Notes: generated by a model from the sequence alone, not told the origin. Positions 35,501-44,949 are shown, numbered from the stretch's first letter. The stretch: 64,000 bases of DNA from CAIQJJ01 sp049325275 (GCA_049325275.1 JBMOLU010000084.1:124001-188000); one strand, 5' to 3'. Numbers and translations are program-made.

Positions 35501-35713
35501 AAAGCGGAACCAGGCACAGTCGAAGAGATCACCCCACTTATCCCCTACCTTGAACGTTTTGGCGACGCCATCGGCGCGTAAGATGAAGGGGATCGGCTCG
35601 CGACTCGTCCAACCCTGAATGTCGAGTTGGGCAACTACAGTATAGATGTTTTCGTCAAGGGTGGCGAGCGTATGTTCTAACTGTTGTTTGGTGTAATCGG
35701 TAAATGTGGGCAT
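32588..35713 (-). CDS. Glycoside hydrolase family 38 alpha-mannosidase
   Basis: A 1041-residue cytoplasmic enzyme without signal peptide, the usual bacterial GH38 length. The N-terminal beta domain (1-230) is followed by the catalytic domain with GHAHMDLAWLWP (zinc ligands His246 and Asp248) and the nucleophile Asp358 in WLPDVFGYNG. The helical bundle contains YQFHDILPGSSI, and the C-terminal beta-sandwich domains follow from about 640. The family cleaves alpha-mannosides with retention, needs zinc, and in bacteria acts on imported manno-oligosaccharides. It is translated just ahead of glnE with overlapping ends. Neighbouring uptake operons could supply substrate. Confidence 0.95.
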   Translation of the reverse strand: MPTFTDYTKQQLEHTLATLDENIYTVVAQLDIQGWTSREPIPFILRADGVAKTFKVGDKWGDLFDCAWFRFTGRVPLAARGKATVALLDVNGEMCVFSPDGVPQLGLTNVSSSYDSRLGTPGKRVLPLLSPAAGNELLEIWAEAGCNDLFGELKENGTIKQAAIATCNETVRALYYDFEVLLDFLKVLPENSPLYRQILFALTDTSHLLSQGVTAQAEPARARLAPLLARHGGEPALQISAVGHAHMDLAWLWPIRETIRKGARTFATALANIEKYPGYIFGASQPQYFQWIKEYYPALYARIKTQVAAGRIEPQGALWVESDTNLPGGEALVRQILLGRRFFRQEFDRDVRYAWLPDVFGYNGNLPQILKKSGIEFFATQKLSWSLINHFPHHSFYWQGIDGSTVLAHLFPEDTYNSPALPRSVRKIEENYRDSGVSGHALMVYGIGDGGGGPGEEHLERLARIGNLAGLSPVRQQPVTDFFAQWRTQAGQDGVRRFATWVGELYLERHQGTLTTQGRSKWYNRKVELGLRDLEWSCVLVKLFNPTAANSQATVVPYPAERLQTLWREALLYQFHDILPGSSIKRVYDESLARYQDMYHEILGRLGDNDRRFSRRLDTRGLLIPLMIQNSLSWERSEWVLAGDRWLQVKIPSMGYAVVDVGASLLPDNPALVAESDRLENEYLRVRFDRNGNITSLVDKRFEREIVPPQQRANRFAVYTDLGDAWDFPLDYAEQSPRDMQLIASEARIDGPRAILKQVYRLGASELSQEVILVSGSPRLDFVTRIHWREVQCMLRVAFPLAVHADEAAFDIQFGHIRRPTHRNTTWDLAHDEVAAHKWVDVSQRDFGVALLNDAKYGHKVKQAPFGNVIDLNLLRSVPYPGPRLVKDGEVRTGEPHHAYTDQAEHHFTYALYPHPGDLIDGRVIQAAYELNVPLRMMPLAPQPGELPRQGSFLRLDRPNVLIEAVKQAEDGEAIVVRLYEATGASVKTTLYLGFEAVAAEAVDLMEENPVPLELVDHGVVLDFHPFEIKTVKVITLVEHD

Positions 35714-35782
35714 AGGCGTTTTGCGTGAAAGAAGTGTCCGATGGATTGTACCAAAAACAGACCGGATCCAACGGATTCAGAA

Positions 35783-38428
35783 TCAAAGGCCCTTAGGCAG
35801 GGTGAAGTAGAAAACGGCGCCTTGATCGACCATCCCTTCGGCCCAGATACGCCCCCCGTGCCGGCCCAGGATACGGTGAACGATCGTCAAACCGATCCCC
35901 GTACCTTCAAACTCGCCGGGACTGTGCAAGCGCTGGAAAGCGCCGAAGAGCTTGTGTGCATATTCCATATTGAAACCGGCGCCATCGTCGCGCACGAAAT
36001 AGACTTTCTCATCATCTTGATTCAGGCAACCAAACTCGATGTGTGCTTGCGCCTTCCGGCTGGTGAATTTCCAGGCATTGCGCAGTAAATTATCGAGTGC
36101 AATACGGATCAAGCTGGCATCGGCAATCACGGTAACGTCGGGTGCAATGCTGAATTCCACCTGGCGTTCCGGCTGATTCTCGTGCAAACCGACGGCAATT
36201 TCCTGGACCATGTTGGTGAGACTAACCGTCGTCAACCGCATTTGGGCCCGCGAAAGCCGGGACAGGTTGAGCAAATCGTCAATCAGTTGGCCCATATGTT
36301 GTGCGGCCGCGCGTAAACGCTCCAGGTAATACTGCGCATCGCCATCCAGTTGCGCCGCATAGTCCTCGAGCAGCATACGGCTGAAGCCATCGACGGCGCG
36401 CAAGGGAGTGCGCAAATCATGAGAGACGGAGTAAGCGAAGGCTTCCAGTTCTTTGTTGGCCGCTTCGAGCTGTGCGGTGCGTTCCTGCACGCGCTGCTCC
36501 AATTGCATGGTCAGTGTACTCAGTTTCCTCTCGGCCAGCTTCAAAGAACAAAGATGCCCTAACGCAACCGAAAAGATGCGCAAGACTTCACGATCCTGCT
36601 CTGTAAAGGCCCGCAGGGTCAGGAGGTTATCCGTCGAAACAATGCCGATCACTTTCTTTCCATCCCACAGACTGCAAACCAATTTTTTTCCTTGTGCGAT
36701 GAGGTTAGCATGCTGATCGTGAAGATCGCGGTCTTCGATCAAAAGATAGGGATCGTGATTCAAGTTCATCTGCTGTTGAGGCCTTCCAGCATGAACCAGA
36801 ATGTGAACGCCGCGCTCGTCACGCAGCCTGCCCTGCTCGTCAACCCCGAAACTCCCCACCATCTCTTGCTGGTCGGGCGTGTAAAACCATAAGCCCATAC
36901 GCTCGAAACCCAACGGGCCGATTCCCAACTCAACGGCCCGGCGACATAAGCCATCGAAATCAGGGATCGTCGAAAGCTCTGCAATGGCAGATACGAGGCG
37001 GGTCAGGCGTTCAGAGAACTTTCGCTCTGCTTCTTGGCTGGTCTGTATGGCCTCGAGAACTTCTTTCCGCCCGGTGATGTCGCGTGCGGCAGCATAAATT
37101 AATTCGCCGACCGGATAAGAACGCCACTCGATCCAACGGTAGCTGCCATTTTTGTGCCGATAACGGTTGACGAAATCGAGCACGCTTTTATTCTCAGACA
37201 AAGACTGCATGGCCTCCTGTGTTGCCGCCAAATCATCTGGGTGAATGAAGTCGAAAAAGTTTTTGCCTACCAGTTCGTTCAATTCGTAACCCAGTGTGTT
37301 CTTCCACTGTGGGTTGAGGCGCCGGAAACAACCGTCCATACCGGCAATTGCCAGGAGATCGAGGGCAACGGTGAAGAAACGCGACAGTTCTTCCGATTTC
37401 AAACGGCTCTGCGCTTCTGCTTCCTTGCGCTGGGTAATATCCAGTGCACTAAAGGTGATGCCCCGCGCCCAGTCCTGCATGTCCAGCGGCGAAGAACTCA
37501 GCAAGATGTGGATGATGCGCCCATCCTTGCGTTGCCAGCGCGTTTCTACGGAACCGATGCCTTCCTGGCGTATTTGTTCGTACTTCACCCGGCCGACATC
37601 GTCATAATCTTCCTGCGTCAGGTAGAGCATGCGTGCGTTTCGGCCTAACAGTTCCTGACGCGCATAGCCGGTCATCGTGCACAAAGTCTCATTGACTTCA
37701 GTAAAAACACGCTCGATCACCACACCGATCCCAACCGGTGCCGAACGAAAGATGCTGGAAAGAGCCGCCGTACGGGATGCCAGTGCATCTTCCACCTGCT
37801 TGCGCTGGGTAATGTCGCGAATAGCGGCGATGTGCACCGACCGGCCGTGCCGTTCGAAGAAGCGTCCGGTGATCTCGACCGGAAAAACCGTCCCATCCTT
37901 CTTGCGATGGTAACGCAAGGGGACGTGCACGATGCCGTCGACACTCACAGGCACAGTTTGGGTCACGCGCTGCGTCTCTTCCGGTTCGGCAGAAAGATCG
38001 GTGTTCTTCAGTGCCAGCAGTTCTTCCCGGTTGAAGCCATATAAACCGCAAGCTGCGCCGTTGGCTTCGATGATTTGCCCAAACTCGTTATCGATCAAAA
38101 ACAGCGCATCCGATTCCAGTTCATATAACTCGTGATACAGGGCTTCACTCTCCCGCAAGCTCTCCTCGGCCTGCCGGCGCTCCTCTACTTTAATGGCCAA
38201 CTGGTGGTTTTTCGCATCGATTTCAGCCACGTATCGCCGGCGATCTTGCGCCCTGGCAAACAACACGTGCAAAAGGCCCATCGTAACCAATGCAAAGGGA
38301 AGGACTGCCAGGACAAGGATAGCGGCATGCAAATAGCCGTACCGTAAGCTGCCACCGACAAAAACCAAAGCCATGCCTGCGCAAGCGATCAGAAGAAAAT
38401 AAAGGTATCGCCTGTTATGGTTTTTCAT
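35783..38428 (-). CDS. Membrane-bound PAS/GAF sensor histidine kinase
   Basis: An 881-residue kinase. Two N-terminal membrane helices (about 8-28 and 33-58) have almost no periplasmic loop. Three PAS domains (about 85-205, 210-330, 340-450), one GAF domain (about 470-620) and a coiled coil follow. HisKA has YSVSHDLRTPLRAV and the HATPase domain has NLLRNAWKF, DDGAGF and GTGIGLTIV. It belongs to the phytochrome-like kinase subgroup and has no receiver of its own. It overlaps the end of the preceding kinase gene by 14 bases, so the two are co-translated. The stand-alone regulator at 27.7 kb is a plausible partner. Confidence 0.93.
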   Translation of the reverse strand: MKNHNRRYLYFLLIACAGMALVFVGGSLRYGYLHAAILVLAVLPFALVTMGLLHVLFARAQDRRRYVAEIDAKNHQLAIKVEERRQAEESLRESEALYHELYELESDALFLIDNEFGQIIEANGAACGLYGFNREELLALKNTDLSAEPEETQRVTQTVPVSVDGIVHVPLRYHRKKDGTVFPVEITGRFFERHGRSVHIAAIRDITQRKQVEDALASRTAALSSIFRSAPVGIGVVIERVFTEVNETLCTMTGYARQELLGRNARMLYLTQEDYDDVGRVKYEQIRQEGIGSVETRWQRKDGRIIHILLSSSPLDMQDWARGITFSALDITQRKEAEAQSRLKSEELSRFFTVALDLLAIAGMDGCFRRLNPQWKNTLGYELNELVGKNFFDFIHPDDLAATQEAMQSLSENKSVLDFVNRYRHKNGSYRWIEWRSYPVGELIYAAARDITGRKEVLEAIQTSQEAERKFSERLTRLVSAIAELSTIPDFDGLCRRAVELGIGPLGFERMGLWFYTPDQQEMVGSFGVDEQGRLRDERGVHILVHAGRPQQQMNLNHDPYLLIEDRDLHDQHANLIAQGKKLVCSLWDGKKVIGIVSTDNLLTLRAFTEQDREVLRIFSVALGHLCSLKLAERKLSTLTMQLEQRVQERTAQLEAANKELEAFAYSVSHDLRTPLRAVDGFSRMLLEDYAAQLDGDAQYYLERLRAAAQHMGQLIDDLLNLSRLSRAQMRLTTVSLTNMVQEIAVGLHENQPERQVEFSIAPDVTVIADASLIRIALDNLLRNAWKFTSRKAQAHIEFGCLNQDDEKVYFVRDDGAGFNMEYAHKLFGAFQRLHSPGEFEGTGIGLTIVHRILGRHGGRIWAEGMVDQGAVFYFTLPKGL

Positions 38429-41400
38429 AAGGCTGTGCCATTAACGTAAAGAAAAACGTAGCGCCCTGATCGGGCACACTCTCGGCCCATATCCGCCCAC
38501 CGTGGCGATGGATAATGCGCTGGACTGTGGTCAACCCAATCCCGGTGCCGTCGAACTCTTCCGACGTGTGAAGGCGCTGAAAAGCGATAAAGAGTTTATC
38601 GGCATACTGCATATCGAAACCGGCGCCGTTGTCGCGCAAGTAGTAAACGGTTTCGCCATCCTCGCCTTTCACCGAACCGAACGCAACTTGCGCCACGGGG
38701 CGGTTGCCGGTAAATTTCCAGGCATTGCGCAGCAGATTATCCAAAACAATACGCATCAAATTGGGGTCTGCCCACCCCATCAAGTCCGGTTCGGCAGAGA
38801 ATGCCACCACACGGTCGGCTTGGCCCTCACGCAGCTCGGCAACGACAGTCTCGGCCAGGGCGCTCAAGTTGACGCTGCTCAAGTTCATCTGCGTACGCGA
38901 TATGCGTGAAAGCTCGAGCAGGTTGTTGACCAGTTCGCTCATATACCCGGCCGAGGCCTTCAAACGCTGCAAGTAATGGCGGCCCTGTTCATCGAGCGCA
39001 TCGGCGTAGTCCTCGATCAAGATATTGCTGTAACCATAAATGCCTCGCAGCGGCGCACGGAGATCGTGCGAAACCGAGTGGGTGAAAGCTTCCAACTCCT
39101 TATTGGCGGCTTCTAACTCGTTCGTACGCTTGTTAACGCGCTTTTCCAGTTCGAGCGTGAGGCGGCGAAACTTCTGTTCGCTTTCCTGCAAGGCCAGTTC
39201 TGCGGCTTTCAGATCGGTTATATCAGAAAAAACGATATAAGCGGCGATTTGGCTGCCCGAGGCATCGTAAATGGGCACCCCGGTAGCCAGGTCCCAACGC
39301 TGCGTGCCGTCTTTTCGCACCACGCGGTATTCCTGCCTGGTTGTCGCTTCGCCACGCATCGCCCGGCCCAGCGGCATCTCCGCAATCGGGACGGGGTTTC
39401 CCTCGGTATCGAAATCCTGCCAGCTTTGCCGTAAAGACGGGAAGAGGGGCCGTCCGACCAGAGAAGGCTCGTCTTGAATGCCCAAAAATTCGAGGCAGGC
39501 GCGATTGGCGTAACGCAAGATACCCTCGGGCACGCTCACCAGGACCATCGGAATCGGCGTTTGTTCGATAGCCGCATCGAGCAGGGTTTTTGTCTCTGCC
39601 AGGGTATTTTCGATGCGCTTGCGCTCGGTGATATCGAGCATGGTGGTAATCCAGCAAGGCTCAGTACCGACGTAAATGGAACTGACAGAAAAAATACCGG
39701 TCAGGATTCTACCGTCTTTGCAGCGTATCCGGGCTTCGACGTTCTCGACCCTTTGCATGGTTTCCATCTTACGCCGCACCGTTTCGCGCTCCCCAGGGTC
39801 GACGAACAGTCCCAGTTCCTGGCTGGTGCGGCCGATCACTTCCTGGCGTGAAAAGCCAAGCGTCTCAAGGAATGCATCGTTCACTTCGAGGTAACGGCCC
39901 TCCGCAATCGTCGAAATTGCCATAATCACCGCACCGGATTGAAAGGCGCGAGCAAATTTTTCCTCCGATAATTTGAGTGCGGAAATGTCGCGCGTGACGC
40001 CGAACAAAGCCGGGCAGCCGTTCCATTCGCCTGCCACAACGCGCGTCTCCACGGGAATGTAACGCCCGTCTTTGGCAACCACCGGCACGGGGCAGGTCTC
40101 AGTCTCTCCGGCCAGCATGGCAGCGACAATGCGGGCGGCTTCGGCGCGGCGCTCTTCCGGGTGAACGGCAAGCACCGGCTGGCCGACCAACGCATCTGCT
40201 GAAAAACCCAGTACGCGCACTACCGCATCATTGACATGCAGAATGCGTCCTTCCGCATCCAACACAAACAAAAGATCGTCAATGGTGTCGAACAGAATCT
40301 CCAGGTTACGCTGCGACTGTTTTAGCGGCGTAACATCTACATCCACACACACAAACACGGGTTGCGTGCCTTCCGAAGGGATGAGGAATTGGGTCGAGAG
40401 GATAACCCCTTCGCTGCCGTCGCGCCGGCGAAAGGCCGACTCGTAAGGCCCGATCGGCTCTCCGGTTGCCATGACGCGCTGCAAGTTTGCCATGAAGGCC
40501 GCGTTTTCTTCTGGGCGGTAGATCAACTGATCCAGTGTTTTCCCAAGCGCCTGCGCTGCGGGCCAGCCGTACAAGGTCTCGGATGTGGCATTCCAGTACA
40601 CGATGCGCCCATCCTGGTCGTACCACTGCACAGCCACATTAGGCGTGTTTTCCAGCGAGGCGCGTAGCTGCGCTTCACGAACACGCAAGGTTCTCTCGAC
40701 CTGTTTATAGGCGCTGATATCGCGGCCCACGCCGACCAGCCCCACAACCGCGTTTTCCGGATCAAAGATCGGCGAAAGTGAAGTCTGATAGTCCAGCTGG
40801 CCGCCCTCGGGCAGCGGAGACGACCAGTCGTAGACGACGGTTTCGCCTTGCGCAGCCAGCCGGCAGGCTTGCTGGTGAACGGCACCGGCTTCTTCTCCCA
40901 TGATCTCGCAAGCCGTGCGCCCCAAAAAATACTCCTGCGTCAAGCCTAATCTCTCGACCCAACCACCATACAAACCGGTATGGCGGCCGGCAGTGTCGAG
41001 GGTAAAGATGATGTCGTCCATGGAATCGACCAAGGTACGGAAGCGCGCTTCGCTTTCTCGCAGCGCCTCTGCCATGTAGACCTGGCCTGTAACATCGTGC
41101 AAGGTCGCGACCATACCGGTAAGCTGCCCGGCATCGCCAACCAGCGGTGCGGCGTTGATGGAAAGCAGCACGCGCCGCCCATCAGGCCATTCGATGGCAT
41201 GACGTACGTCGCGCACGGGCTGGCCAGTCTTCATCACAAGGGCAAAGGGCAATTCTTCATCGGGAAAAGGCCCACCGTCGAACGCGGTAATGCGCCAACC
41301 GGGGGCATTGTACGTTCGCTGCGTGATTTGGTCTTTTTTCAGCCCCAGGACACGTTCCGCCTCGGGGTTGGCAAAAGTGATCTGCCCCGTACGGTCGACC

Positions 41401-41870
41401 ATCACAATTCCCACCGGGCTGGTCTCGTAAATGCGGGACATCAGCGCCTGCTGGCGCTGGAGCGCTTCTTCGGTTTGACGCTGCTGACGACGCGTGGCTG
41501 CATCGTTCAGTTCGCGTTCGATGGCCGGCACGACGCGGGCAAGCTCGTGTTTTTGGATGTAATCTTGCGCACCGCTTTTCATCAACGACACAGCCAGGTT
41601 GAGATCGATCTCACCGGATACGATGACCAGGGGAATTTCCGGACGTAACTGGCGGGCCAGCGCCAAAGCCTGCGGGGCGCTGAAACATGGCATGGCGTGA
41701 TCGGAGGTGATCACATCCCAATCACCGTTCAGGAGGGCGGCTTGCATGGCATCGGCAGTATCCACGCGCTGCCAGACGACATCGAATCCCCCGCGGCGCA
41801 GTGTGTACAACAGCAACTCGGCATCGTCCGTAGAATCTTCTACCATCAAGAGACATAACCGCGTGCTCAC
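38415..41870 (-). CDS. Receiver-(PAS)6-histidine kinase
   Basis: A soluble 1151-residue sensor. The start is a GTG at 41870 with GAGGAGG upstream; a longer frame would add an unsupported N-terminus. The receiver (1-120, LMVEDSTDDAE, acceptor Asp in ITSDHAMP) is followed by six PAS domains in a row. HisKA has HSVSHDLRAPLRGI and HATPase has NLLRNAWKF, DNGAGF and GTGIGLTTV. The kinase core closely resembles that of the next gene, indicating duplication. N-terminal receivers in such proteins take phosphate from upstream kinases, so this is probably a relay node. The ligand set (heme, flavin, light) cannot be assigned. Confidence 0.93.
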   Translation of the reverse strand: MSTRLCLLMVEDSTDDAELLLYTLRRGGFDVVWQRVDTADAMQAALLNGDWDVITSDHAMPCFSAPQALALARQLRPEIPLVIVSGEIDLNLAVSLMKSGAQDYIQKHELARVVPAIERELNDAATRRQQRQTEEALQRQQALMSRIYETSPVGIVMVDRTGQITFANPEAERVLGLKKDQITQRTYNAPGWRITAFDGGPFPDEELPFALVMKTGQPVRDVRHAIEWPDGRRVLLSINAAPLVGDAGQLTGMVATLHDVTGQVYMAEALRESEARFRTLVDSMDDIIFTLDTAGRHTGLYGGWVERLGLTQEYFLGRTACEIMGEEAGAVHQQACRLAAQGETVVYDWSSPLPEGGQLDYQTSLSPIFDPENAVVGLVGVGRDISAYKQVERTLRVREAQLRASLENTPNVAVQWYDQDGRIVYWNATSETLYGWPAAQALGKTLDQLIYRPEENAAFMANLQRVMATGEPIGPYESAFRRRDGSEGVILSTQFLIPSEGTQPVFVCVDVDVTPLKQSQRNLEILFDTIDDLLFVLDAEGRILHVNDAVVRVLGFSADALVGQPVLAVHPEERRAEAARIVAAMLAGETETCPVPVVAKDGRYIPVETRVVAGEWNGCPALFGVTRDISALKLSEEKFARAFQSGAVIMAISTIAEGRYLEVNDAFLETLGFSRQEVIGRTSQELGLFVDPGERETVRRKMETMQRVENVEARIRCKDGRILTGIFSVSSIYVGTEPCWITTMLDITERKRIENTLAETKTLLDAAIEQTPIPMVLVSVPEGILRYANRACLEFLGIQDEPSLVGRPLFPSLRQSWQDFDTEGNPVPIAEMPLGRAMRGEATTRQEYRVVRKDGTQRWDLATGVPIYDASGSQIAAYIVFSDITDLKAAELALQESEQKFRRLTLELEKRVNKRTNELEAANKELEAFTHSVSHDLRAPLRGIYGYSNILIEDYADALDEQGRHYLQRLKASAGYMSELVNNLLELSRISRTQMNLSSVNLSALAETVVAELREGQADRVVAFSAEPDLMGWADPNLMRIVLDNLLRNAWKFTGNRPVAQVAFGSVKGEDGETVYYLRDNGAGFDMQYADKLFIAFQRLHTSEEFDGTGIGLTTVQRIIHRHGGRIWAESVPDQGATFFFTLMAQPYEKP

Positions 41871-42053
41871 TGCGCCTCCTCGCTCAATCACGGGCTTGTA
41901 CAACAGTAAACTCCCTACGAGATATCCACAAACAGTGAAGTTACTTGTTCTCAAGCCCAGGCTCACAATGATCCGACCCCGGGAAACAATCCGCCTGTAA
42001 CAGTGGTGGTTCGAGCATATGTGAAACGGCCCACGGTTACAGGCTTAATTTTA

Positions 42054-42071
42054 CCCTTTTTGAGAAAAGGG
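42054..42071. repeat. AT-rich hairpin between isomerase and kinase operons
   Basis: CCCTTTT (42054-42060) pairs with AAAAGGG (42065-42071), loop TGAG, just downstream of the minus-strand isomerase gene. There is no clean U-tract, so a weak terminator at best. The 216-base gap holds nothing else obvious. Confidence 0.35.
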
Positions 42072-42086
42072 GGGCAATGTGCGGTA

Positions 42087-42845
42087 TTATCTTCCTCTCG
42101 CGAGGCCGTGAGCGATCAAAAACGCATAACTTTTACGGACGGCAGCCAACATATCGGTGGCGCAGCTATCCAGTTCGACGATCATCCATTCGGTATTGCC
42201 GTGGCCAGCGTCGACGATGGCGGGGAAATCGAGCAGCCCTTCGCCAACGGCCAGTTGGGGCACTTTTTGCTGGGCGGGGCCATCTTTGATGTGCAGCAGC
42301 GGTGCGCGTTTGCCCAGGCGCGCGAGCACGGCGGCAGGGTCCACACCGGCTGTTTTCACCCAGTAGGTGTCCACCTCGAAAAAAATATCCGGTGAAAGCC
42401 ATTCGAGCATCCACTCGTAAACGTACTTCTCGCCGACCTCGAGATATTCCCACCAGTGATTGTGAACGCCTACCGACACCCGGTACGGAGCGAGCAAGGC
42501 CGCCGCCGCGTTGATTTTCTCACAAGTCGTGCGGACCGTTTCGCGCGACTTGTAGTCGTTGGGCCCGGCCCCGGTGACCAGGCGCTGGCAGCACAACGCC
42601 CCTAACGTGTCGACCACTTCTTGCAAGTCTGCCTCACCCGGAATAGGGAACTTGTGAATGCTGGAAACTGCCAGGCCTAATTGTTCGAAAAGCTTGCCGG
42701 CATCCTGCGGGGTAGTGCCGGGAAAACCGGCCGTTTCGACGCCGGCATAGCCGATCTCGGCTACCTGCCGGACGATCGCCTCGTAGCCTTGCCGGGCAAT
42801 CGCATCACGGACGGTATAGAGTTGAAGCGCAACGGGTGAAGCCAT
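42087..42845 (-). CDS. Sugar phosphate isomerase/epimerase family protein (AP-endonuclease-2 type TIM barrel)
   Basis: A 252-residue TIM barrel starting MASPVALQLYTVRDAI, typical of the xylose-isomerase-like/IolE-IolI superfamily. Conserved acidic and His metal ligands are seen in VHNHWWEYLEVG, FFEVDTYWVKTAGVDP, LHIKDGP and IVELDSC. AAGGA lies six bases before the ATG. It is the last gene of a five-gene minus-strand operon with two dehydrogenases, another isomerase-like barrel and a ThuA-like protein. Likely reaction: isomerisation, epimerisation or dehydration of an oxidised sugar or cyclitol. Confidence 0.88.
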   Translation of the reverse strand: MASPVALQLYTVRDAIARQGYEAIVRQVAEIGYAGVETAGFPGTTPQDAGKLFEQLGLAVSSIHKFPIPGEADLQEVVDTLGALCCQRLVTGAGPNDYKSRETVRTTCEKINAAAALLAPYRVSVGVHNHWWEYLEVGEKYVYEWMLEWLSPDIFFEVDTYWVKTAGVDPAAVLARLGKRAPLLHIKDGPAQQKVPQLAVGEGLLDFPAIVDAGHGNTEWMIVELDSCATDMLAAVRKSYAFLIAHGLARGR

Positions 42846-42932
42846 AAGCCATCCTTCTTTCTACGAAAAGTACGGCGCACGTGCGTACTGCTCACCAGCA
42901 CAGTGCACCACACTTTATTTTCAAACCGCCTC

Positions 42933-44039
42933 TTACAGCCTGATCGCCGTCGACTTCGACGCAGCGCGCACATCGGCTGGGGTCACTTCGCGGCCCAACT
43001 GGCCGGAGAGATAAATCCCTTCCGAAATGAGCATGGTTTTAAGGCCCAGTTCTGCCGTCGGCAGCAAAGGCACACGCCCTTGCAAGGCAGCGGCCCAGTG
43101 CTGCTGCGAGCCTTCCTCGGCGTCGGCGTTGGCACGGATGGCGCCGCGTCGCCAGGCAAAACTTTCCAGGTTGGCAGTTGCATCCAGGCTGAGATCGCCC
43201 ACATTGAAATAGTAACCAAAAGGCTTCAACTTCACGCCACCCTCCGAGCCGGCCACACTCGAACCTTCGATCATATCCATGTGATAAGCCCAGGCTTCGA
43301 AAACGTCCAGGCTGACGTTGTTCGTCAGGCGTACGAATCCCAGGCCCAGTTCCTCTACGTCGTAGCAACTCGAAGCCTGGCGCTCGGGATCCATGGGGAT
43401 TTCCTGATACGTCTGGCCGGTAATGGTCAGGACATCGGGATTCCCGAGCAGATAGAGCATGGCGGCAATATTGTAAACGCCCATGTCGTACAGCGCGCCG
43501 CCGGCCGAAACTTCCTTCTGGACGAAATTGCACGTGCCATAACCATCGACGAACGGGCGCCCGCGCCGCCGGTGCCCGATGGAACGGGCGTGGTAAATGC
43601 GCCCCAGCTTGCCGGCGTCGATCAGGTACCTGGCGGCGCGCACTTCTTTCGAGTACAGTGTGCTGAGCTGCATGTGCAGCATACATCCCGTGGCGCGAGC
43701 CGTCTCAACCATCTCTTCCGCATCGATCAAAGAACCGGCCAGTGGTTTTTCGCAGTAGACGTGTTTGCCGGCCCGCATGGCAGCCACGGCAACCGGCGCA
43801 TGCAGGTTGTTGTGCAGGCACACATCAACGGCCACGATGTCGTCACGCTGCAAGAGCTGGCGGAAGTCGCCGTACACATCCGGGATGGCGTGCATATCGG
43901 CCACACGCCGCGCCTCGGTTTCGTTGAGGTCGGCCACGGCTACCACCTGCACACCGGGCACCTTCTCGGCATAGGTCTTGAGATGGTGCTTACCAATCTG
44001 GCCGGCGCCAATAACACCAATACGAATCGGATCGGTCAT
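42933..44039 (-). CDS. Gfo/Idh/MocA family NAD(P)-dependent oxidoreductase
   Basis: A 368-residue sugar/cyclitol dehydrogenase with start ATG 44039 (MTDPIRIGVIGAGQIG), supported by CAGGAG just upstream. The Rossmann motif is GVIGAGQIGKHH, the conserved catalytic Lys is in YCEKPLAG, and the C-terminal alpha/beta domain contains GGALYDMGVYNI (expected D/H site). The family oxidises or reduces a hydroxyl of sugars, sugar acids or inositols. It is one of two paralogous dehydrogenases in this operon. Confidence 0.92.
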   Translation of the reverse strand: MTDPIRIGVIGAGQIGKHHLKTYAEKVPGVQVVAVADLNETEARRVADMHAIPDVYGDFRQLLQRDDIVAVDVCLHNNLHAPVAVAAMRAGKHVYCEKPLAGSLIDAEEMVETARATGCMLHMQLSTLYSKEVRAARYLIDAGKLGRIYHARSIGHRRRGRPFVDGYGTCNFVQKEVSAGGALYDMGVYNIAAMLYLLGNPDVLTITGQTYQEIPMDPERQASSCYDVEELGLGFVRLTNNVSLDVFEAWAYHMDMIEGSSVAGSEGGVKLKPFGYYFNVGDLSLDATANLESFAWRRGAIRANADAEEGSQQHWAAALQGRVPLLPTAELGLKTMLISEGIYLSGQLGREVTPADVRAASKSTAIRL

Positions 44040-44105
44040 GGAAGAACTCCTGGGGGAATGATAGATGGAGAAAAACAGGAAACGAGGAAATCCAGGGAAC
44101 AAAAG

Positions 44106-44939
44106 TCATGCCTGGAGAATTTTGCGGATGAGGGCGAAGGATTTCTTGACACCATCGTACTCGTCGCCATCTTGCGGAACCGATTCCACGCCCCAGGTGC
44201 CTTTGTATCCGGCGGCCTGCAAAATGCGGATGGCCTTGGCAATGTCGACCGATGGCTCGTTACCGTTTTCGTCGAACGAAAACGTCTTGATATGAACGGA
44301 ACGTGCATAGCGTGCGCAGGTCTCCCAGGCTTCCTGCTGGCGAAGCTTGATCCAGTTATTGGTATCGAACAACAAACCCAGGCCTGGCAGGGCGTCCAGC
44401 AGTTTGACGACGTGATCGGGGTTGTTCGACGGCCCCCAGTGGTTTTCGATCAAGAGCTCGAGGCCCAATGACCGGGCGCGCGCCAGTAAATCGCGATAGC
44501 CGTCGACGATCACGGCAAAGACGTCATCGGGCATGGCTCCCGGGCCGCCGGCGTCGATACGCACCTGTTCGCATTCCAGGAAGCGCGCCGCATCCAGCCA
44601 ACGGTAAGCAATGGCCCGGTTGAGGGCACGCGCTTCAGGAGATTCTTCGTAAATGTGGGCGCCATCCACCGCCAGGCAGCCAAAAGGCAACCCCACCCGC
44701 TGGGCGGCTGCCTTTACCTGGGCCAGGTAAGAAAACTCATCGGCCGAAAGTAGCGCGCTGGGCACACCAGCGGCCTTGATTTCGCTATCGCGCACGACCA
44801 ACGGCGCCAGGTGACCGTTCCAGGGGTCGAGCTGCGTGGCGCCCAACGCTTTACTGTCCAAGATATACTTGAACATGTCTTGCCGGCCGGCTTGCAGCAG
44901 GCGATGAAAAGACCAGGAAGCAATCGAAAGCTTGATCAT
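44106..44939 (-). CDS. Sugar phosphate isomerase/epimerase family protein (TIM barrel)
   Basis: A 277-residue barrel beginning MIKLSIASWSFHRLL. Start ATG 44939 has AAGGAG seven bases upstream; a longer frame adds an arginine-rich stretch with no such site. Metal-ligand segments are LIENHWGPSNN, LLFDTNNW, SVHIKTFSFDENG and WGVESVPQDGDEYDG. It lies between the two dehydrogenase genes. The gap to the following dehydrogenase is 66 bases. Probably acts on the keto-sugar produced by one of them (inference). Confidence 0.88.
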   Translation of the reverse strand: MIKLSIASWSFHRLLQAGRQDMFKYILDSKALGATQLDPWNGHLAPLVVRDSEIKAAGVPSALLSADEFSYLAQVKAAAQRVGLPFGCLAVDGAHIYEESPEARALNRAIAYRWLDAARFLECEQVRIDAGGPGAMPDDVFAVIVDGYRDLLARARSLGLELLIENHWGPSNNPDHVVKLLDALPGLGLLFDTNNWIKLRQQEAWETCARYARSVHIKTFSFDENGNEPSVDIAKAIRILQAAGYKGTWGVESVPQDGDEYDGVKKSFALIRKILQA

Positions 44940-44949
44940 TATGAATCTC

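Noticed and set aside
42870..42888. Near-palindrome around GCACGTGC upstream of the isomerase gene
   Set aside because: It lies between co-transcribed genes, is imperfect, and has no second copy in the window.
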